Shown here piece by piece: positions 61,172 to 64,000 of a DNA stretch of 64,000 bases (positions within the stretch are counted from its first letter, which is position 1; each line of letters begins with the position of its first letter). The stretch is taken from NCBI RefSeq assembly GCF_001544295.1, contig NZ_BCQF01000007.1:1-64000 (forward strand). Direction: 5' to 3'. The notes under the pieces are model-generated. The model was not told where the DNA came from. It was given only the letters and a program-made list of their open reading frames with translations, and did not search any database. The stretch comes from Enterococcus pseudoavium NBRC 100491 (GTDB lineage: Bacteria; Bacillota; Bacilli; Lactobacillales; Enterococcaceae). The position numbers and the translations under genes are program-made.

Positions 61172-61810
61172 ATGAAAGCAGAATTTCTGATTGATTATTG
61201 TCGTCAAGCCGAGTGGTTGCGCCAAGAGGGCCAGCGTCAATCACCGATTGATATTGAAACGAGCCAAATTGAGACCGATGCTCACCTGAGCAATATTCAG
61301 GTGAATTTTTCAACGACACCGGCCACTTTTTTTAACAACGGTCAGAATCTGCAGCTCTTAGGAGCCGGAGAAGCCTATCTGAATAATCGCTGTTTTCAAT
61401 TTGTGCAAATGCATTTTCATACGGATTCTGAGCATCAGCTAGATGGTCAAACTTTTCCTTTAGAAGGTCATTTTTTATTTCAAGCCCCAAATGGTCAGCA
61501 GGCAGTGATCGGCGTGTTTTATCAGATCGGTGCCGCTAATCCGGACTTTGAACAAGTCTTAAAGCAGTATGAGCAACAAGGAGACGGTGTTTGTTCGCTG
61601 GCCTGTCTACTCCCTGAAAATAAAAGTTACTACCATTATATCGGGTCATTGACGACGCCGCCTTTGACTGAAGGAGTGGAGTGGTATGTGCTGCAGACGA
61701 GCTTGACGGTTTCAGAAAAACAACTTGCCCGCTTTATCGCTATTCACGGTAGAAACAAACGGCTCTGCCAGCCGTTGAATAGTCGAAAAGTTTTAAGTTA
61801 TAACGAATAA
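61172..61810 (+). CDS. Alpha-class carbonic anhydrase without signal peptide
   Basis: The 212-residue enzyme has RQSPIDIET (22-30), the zinc ligands His81, His83 and His100 in FVQMHFHTDSEHQLDG and FPLEGHFLF, and the late SLTTPPLTEGVEWYVL, all alpha-CA signatures. It hydrates CO2 to bicarbonate. Most bacterial alpha-CAs are exported; this one starts MKAEFLIDYCRQAEW with no signal or lipobox, so it should be cytosolic. ATG 61172 has GAGGG 6 nt upstream; a TTG at 61160 is less likely. The usual cytosolic beta-CA is not seen here. Confidence 0.93.
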   Translation: MKAEFLIDYCRQAEWLRQEGQRQSPIDIETSQIETDAHLSNIQVNFSTTPATFFNNGQNLQLLGAGEAYLNNRCFQFVQMHFHTDSEHQLDGQTFPLEGHFLFQAPNGQQAVIGVFYQIGAANPDFEQVLKQYEQQGDGVCSLACLLPENKSYYHYIGSLTTPPLTEGVEWYVLQTSLTVSEKQLARFIAIHGRNKRLCQPLNSRKVLSYNE

Positions 61811-61852
61811 GCCGTTGAAACAGTAGCTCCTGCTGAATATCATTTGTTCGAA

Positions 61853-61883
61853 AAAGCGTGACAAGTTTCTGTCACGCTTTTTT
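61853..61883 (+). terminator. Terminator after the carbonic anhydrase gene
   Basis: AAGCGTGACAA pairs with CTGTCACGCTT, followed by T. The preceding TTGTTCGAAAAAG is shared with other family members. Confidence 0.8.
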
Positions 61884-61978
61884 CTATGGAGATTATTAAC
61901 AAGCAGCTTGAAAGAAGAGCAGTGAGGGCAGCAAACATCTGAGCTTTATTGTTTACGGATTATGCTTTTCTATAAGCC

Positions 61979-62026
61979 AAAAAAGGATCACTCTTTCATA
62001 CTAGAAAATGAGTGATCCTTTTTTAT
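61979..62026. terminator. Terminator of the GntR gene group
   Basis: AAAAGGATCACTC pairs with GAGTGATCCTTTT around a 21-nt loop, with A/T runs on both sides; convergent. Confidence 0.75.
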
Positions 62027-62036
62027 TATAGCGCAT

Positions 62037-62765
62037 TTAATGACTGGTCTGGTAGCGAACCAAAGAAGTTCTAAAAAAGTTTTCAGCGATGTAATACTTG
62101 TTTTGCGCCAAGACTTTTCCATTCGTCGTATAGAGATTTTCGGTCATTAGCACTAATGTCTCGTCTTCGGAAAACTCCCGTCTGAAGCTATCCGGCTTTC
62201 TTGAGGAGATGCTGATCGTCAGTTTAGAGTTGGCTACTTCTCGATAAATATCTTTTTCCAAAAACTGGATAATCTGTTCTTTGTCTTCCAAGTCCAAGCC
62301 GAATGTTTTAATTGTTTCGGGTAGTAAGATTGAAAAAATATTCGCAACATTTTCTTCAGCGAGTTTATACCAAACGTTCAATGTAAAGTAGGAGATATCC
62401 TTCACTTCAAATAGCTTATCTGTAAACACACTACTAGGATTTTTAAAATAATATGCATCCTTTTGAGTGATCTGTTCGATCGGAATAGTTAAACTATCTA
62501 AAATCGGACACCCCAAGGCCCGGATCCCCTGATCATTTTTTTGCGTTTCTGAAAGATTGACAAAATGTCCTTGACCATGAATGCTACTGATGATACCGTC
62601 TTCCTTCAAAAGAGACAAGGCGGTCCGCAGGGTCACGCGGCTGACATTGAAATCATTCGTTAATTGTTCCTCAGAAGGTAATTTTGAACCGGGAGCAAAT
62701 TGCGATCGTTTGATCATCAGTAAAATTTGGTTGTAAACTTGAACATATTTTGGCGTACGATGCAT
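62037..62765 (-). CDS. GntR family regulator with UTRA domain
   Basis: The 242-residue regulator has a winged helix (about 5-70; KLPSEEQLTNDFNVSRVTLR, then IHGQGHFV) and a UTRA domain (about 90-240). The start is uncertain: M at 62765 (MHRTPKYVQVYNQI) has GGTGAT 4 nt upstream, and in-frame ATG 62777 lies right on the GAGGA. It follows a GNAT and a DcuC-type transporter gene on the same strand and probably controls their expression in response to the transported acid or a derivative (inference). Confidence 0.83.
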   Translation of the reverse strand: MHRTPKYVQVYNQILLMIKRSQFAPGSKLPSEEQLTNDFNVSRVTLRTALSLLKEDGIISSIHGQGHFVNLSETQKNDQGIRALGCPILDSLTIPIEQITQKDAYYFKNPSSVFTDKLFEVKDISYFTLNVWYKLAEENVANIFSILLPETIKTFGLDLEDKEQIIQFLEKDIYREVANSKLTISISSRKPDSFRREFSEDETLVLMTENLYTTNGKVLAQNKYYIAENFFRTSLVRYQTSH

Positions 62766-62813
62766 CTTTATCACCATTCCTCGTAAAATCAATATAGTTG
62801 CATTGTATCATAA

Positions 62814-63287
62814 TCAGATTGGATAGATAAATTCAATAAAGGAACCGAAATGTTCACGACCAGGCATCGTATATGTTCTGTAAGAAATAAAGTTTAGACT
62901 GGACAATAAATGTTGCATCGGGAGGTTAGAATGATTTGTGCTTATTTTTAATTGCAATAACTCACTCTTTTGTTTTTCTTCATGAATGATATCTGACAAA
63001 ATAAATCGGGCAATTCCGCTTCTTTGATGTTGCGAGCTGACAACTAGACGTTGGATAAAACCGGTTTTTTTATTTTTTGAGAAGGCAACACTGGCTTCAT
63101 AGTGCATACCGTAAATTAACAAATGTTTCTGCTGGATATCTTGTCGAATGATTTTCTTATTCGGGTAGGAGGTATCCCATTGAGTAATACCCGCTTTGTC
63201 CATTTGTTTCTTTCCGTCAGCGATCAAAGCCATAATATGGGGATAATCACTGAGTTTGGCTGTTCGTCTGCAATAAATCATTGTCAC
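62814..63287 (-). CDS. GNAT family N-acetyltransferase
   Basis: The 157-residue protein has the GNAT core: an N-terminal helix pair and the acetyl-CoA loop VVSSQHQRSGIARFILSDII (Q/RxxGxG/A type). The substrate is unknown. Its GTG start shares one base with the stop codon of the upstream DcuC-like gene, and ATG 63281 is an alternative, so translation is coupled. This suggests the acetyltransferase acts on a compound moved by that transporter. Confidence 0.82.
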   Translation of the reverse strand: MTMIYCRRTAKLSDYPHIMALIADGKKQMDKAGITQWDTSYPNKKIIRQDIQQKHLLIYGMHYEASVAFSKNKKTGFIQRLVVSSQHQRSGIARFILSDIIHEEKQKSELLQLKISTNHSNLPMQHLLSSLNFISYRTYTMPGREHFGSFIEFIYPI

Positions 63288-64000
63288 TATTGAAAAAGAA
63301 GCAATGAGAGCACTAATGAAAGGATCACGCCGAAGATCATTGGCACTGACGTTCTGCGAACGATTTGCATCGGAGACAGTTTTGTTGTCCCGGCGACAAT
63401 TAGTATTACCGCTGCGACTGGAGAAACGGCTCTCAAAAGATTACCAGATAACTGCATAGGAATCGACAAAGCGACAGGATCAATTCCAGCAGCTTTCGAA
63501 AGCGGAATCATTAATGGAATCATTGCAAAAAGCAGTGCGGTTCCACTTCCGCTAAGCAAAACGATTACTGCTGTAAAGGCCACCATGATAACTGGTAGTA
63601 GAATTCCGGCACCATTGATATTTTCCATTGTTTTCTGAACCAATTCGATGATACCGATTGATGTAAGTCCTTGGACAAAGACTTGTGCAGAAACTAATAA
63701 AGCCACGATGCTCATGACACTACCCATTCCATCAAAGAAATAGCTTGTTTCTTTTAAAACGGAATTGACGGAGCGTCGAGTCACAAATTCGACAAGTACA
63801 GCGATAATGAAACTGATCAGGCTGACTACTTGTACGCTGATATTCAATGTAGTTCCAAGAACCAGGTTCAATACAAAAACAATCAGTAATAAAATGATTG
63901 GTAGTAGAGGCAATATCCCGTAGACAAAGGCTTGAAAACCAGAATACGTAGTTTCAGTATCTGCTTTTGCTTCATTTCCGTCATTTCCGGCGATTTCTTC
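63287..64000 (-). CDS. DcuC/YfcC-type anion transporter, N-terminal part outside window
   Basis: The frame is open from the right edge of the window to the stop at 63287 (at least 237 residues), so the gene continues beyond base 64000. The visible part has hydrophobic helices, SGSGTALLFAMIPLMIP, and SGNLLRAVSPVAAVILIVAG followed by KLSPMQIVRRTSVP, a DcuC-family C-terminal signature. Members move C4-dicarboxylates or related acids. The first visible residues (EEIAGNDGNEAKADTETTY) form a charged loop. It is the first known gene of a transporter-GNAT-GntR unit. Confidence 0.82.
   Translation of the reverse strand, partial: EEIAGNDGNEAKADTETTYSGFQAFVYGILPLLPIILLLIVFVLNLVLGTTLNISVQVVSLISFIIAVLVEFVTRRSVNSVLKETSYFFDGMGSVMSIVALLVSAQVFVQGLTSIGIIELVQKTMENINGAGILLPVIMVAFTAVIVLLSGSGTALLFAMIPLMIPLSKAAGIDPVALSIPMQLSGNLLRAVSPVAAVILIVAGTTKLSPMQIVRRTSVPMIFGVILSLVLSLLLFQ

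Overview
The window reads as chromosomal DNA of a low-to-moderate GC Gram-positive coccus, most likely an Enterococcus or a close relative (Vagococcus, Tetragenococcus). The main evidence is a complete agmatine deiminase locus in the order aguR-aguB-aguD-aguA-aguC, an Lsa-type ABC-F protein of 498 residues, a WxL/DUF916 surface pair beside an Mga-like regulator, PepV and PepX peptidases, lactose/cellobiose-family PTS genes, and strong AGGAGG-type ribosome binding sites throughout. No rRNA, tRNA, insertion sequence or prophage was seen. The species cannot be fixed by reading alone.

Layout. 1-2181 is a type II-A CRISPR array (33 identical repeats; cas genes and leader must lie left of the window). 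2.3-3.1 kb holds a RelE/ParE-Phd toxin-antitoxin pair. 3.4-9.5 kb holds a Na/phosphate cotransporter, glutamate decarboxylase with a DsrE-like protein, several small proteins, an atypical SDR and a HAD phosphatase. 9.7-15.2 kb is a regulon made of a GntR/HutC regulator, an M20 dipeptidase, a glycosylasparaginase and a full PTS (IIB, IIC, IIA). Two copies of the same 8-6-8 palindrome sit at its two promoters. 15.3-19.3 kb has an XRE-cupin regulator divergent from a glycyl radical enzyme and its activase; the enzyme looks like trans-4-hydroxyproline dehydratase (HypD). 19.3-21.2 kb is the lsa-like gene behind a long leader with an attenuator. 21.3-35.7 kb carries a GH13 alpha-glycosidase, DUF1456 protein, pyruvate phosphate dikinase, PepV, OPT transporter with a PqqD-like protein, PepX, a TMEM175-like channel and small proteins. 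35.9-42.5 kb has Lrp-aminotransferase, AI-2E-type permease, amino acid permease and a poly-serine membrane protein. 42.6-48.4 kb is the agmatine deiminase system. 48.4-55.5 kb has a class A PBP, an unusual secreted Cys/His-repeat protein and a YbaK-type deacylase. 55.6-59.1 kb is a minimal WxL locus. The remainder holds a TfoX_C protein, YccF, a lipase-like hydrolase, an alpha-carbonic anhydrase with no signal peptide, and a GntR-GNAT-DcuC group cut by the right edge.

How the genes work together. Several units are geared to amino acid and peptide catabolism and to acid or energy stress: GadB consumes a proton, the agmatine system yields ATP and ammonia, PepV/PepX/OPT handle peptides, and HypD would use host collagen hydroxyproline. 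The best candidate for a little-described system is the 9.7-15.2 kb regulon. It combines a sugar PTS with a glycosylasparaginase and a dipeptidase, which suggests uptake and cleavage of N-glycan remnants such as GlcNAc-Asn. The second is the secreted protein at 53 kb, with six copies of a ~20-residue Cys/His/Asn repeat.
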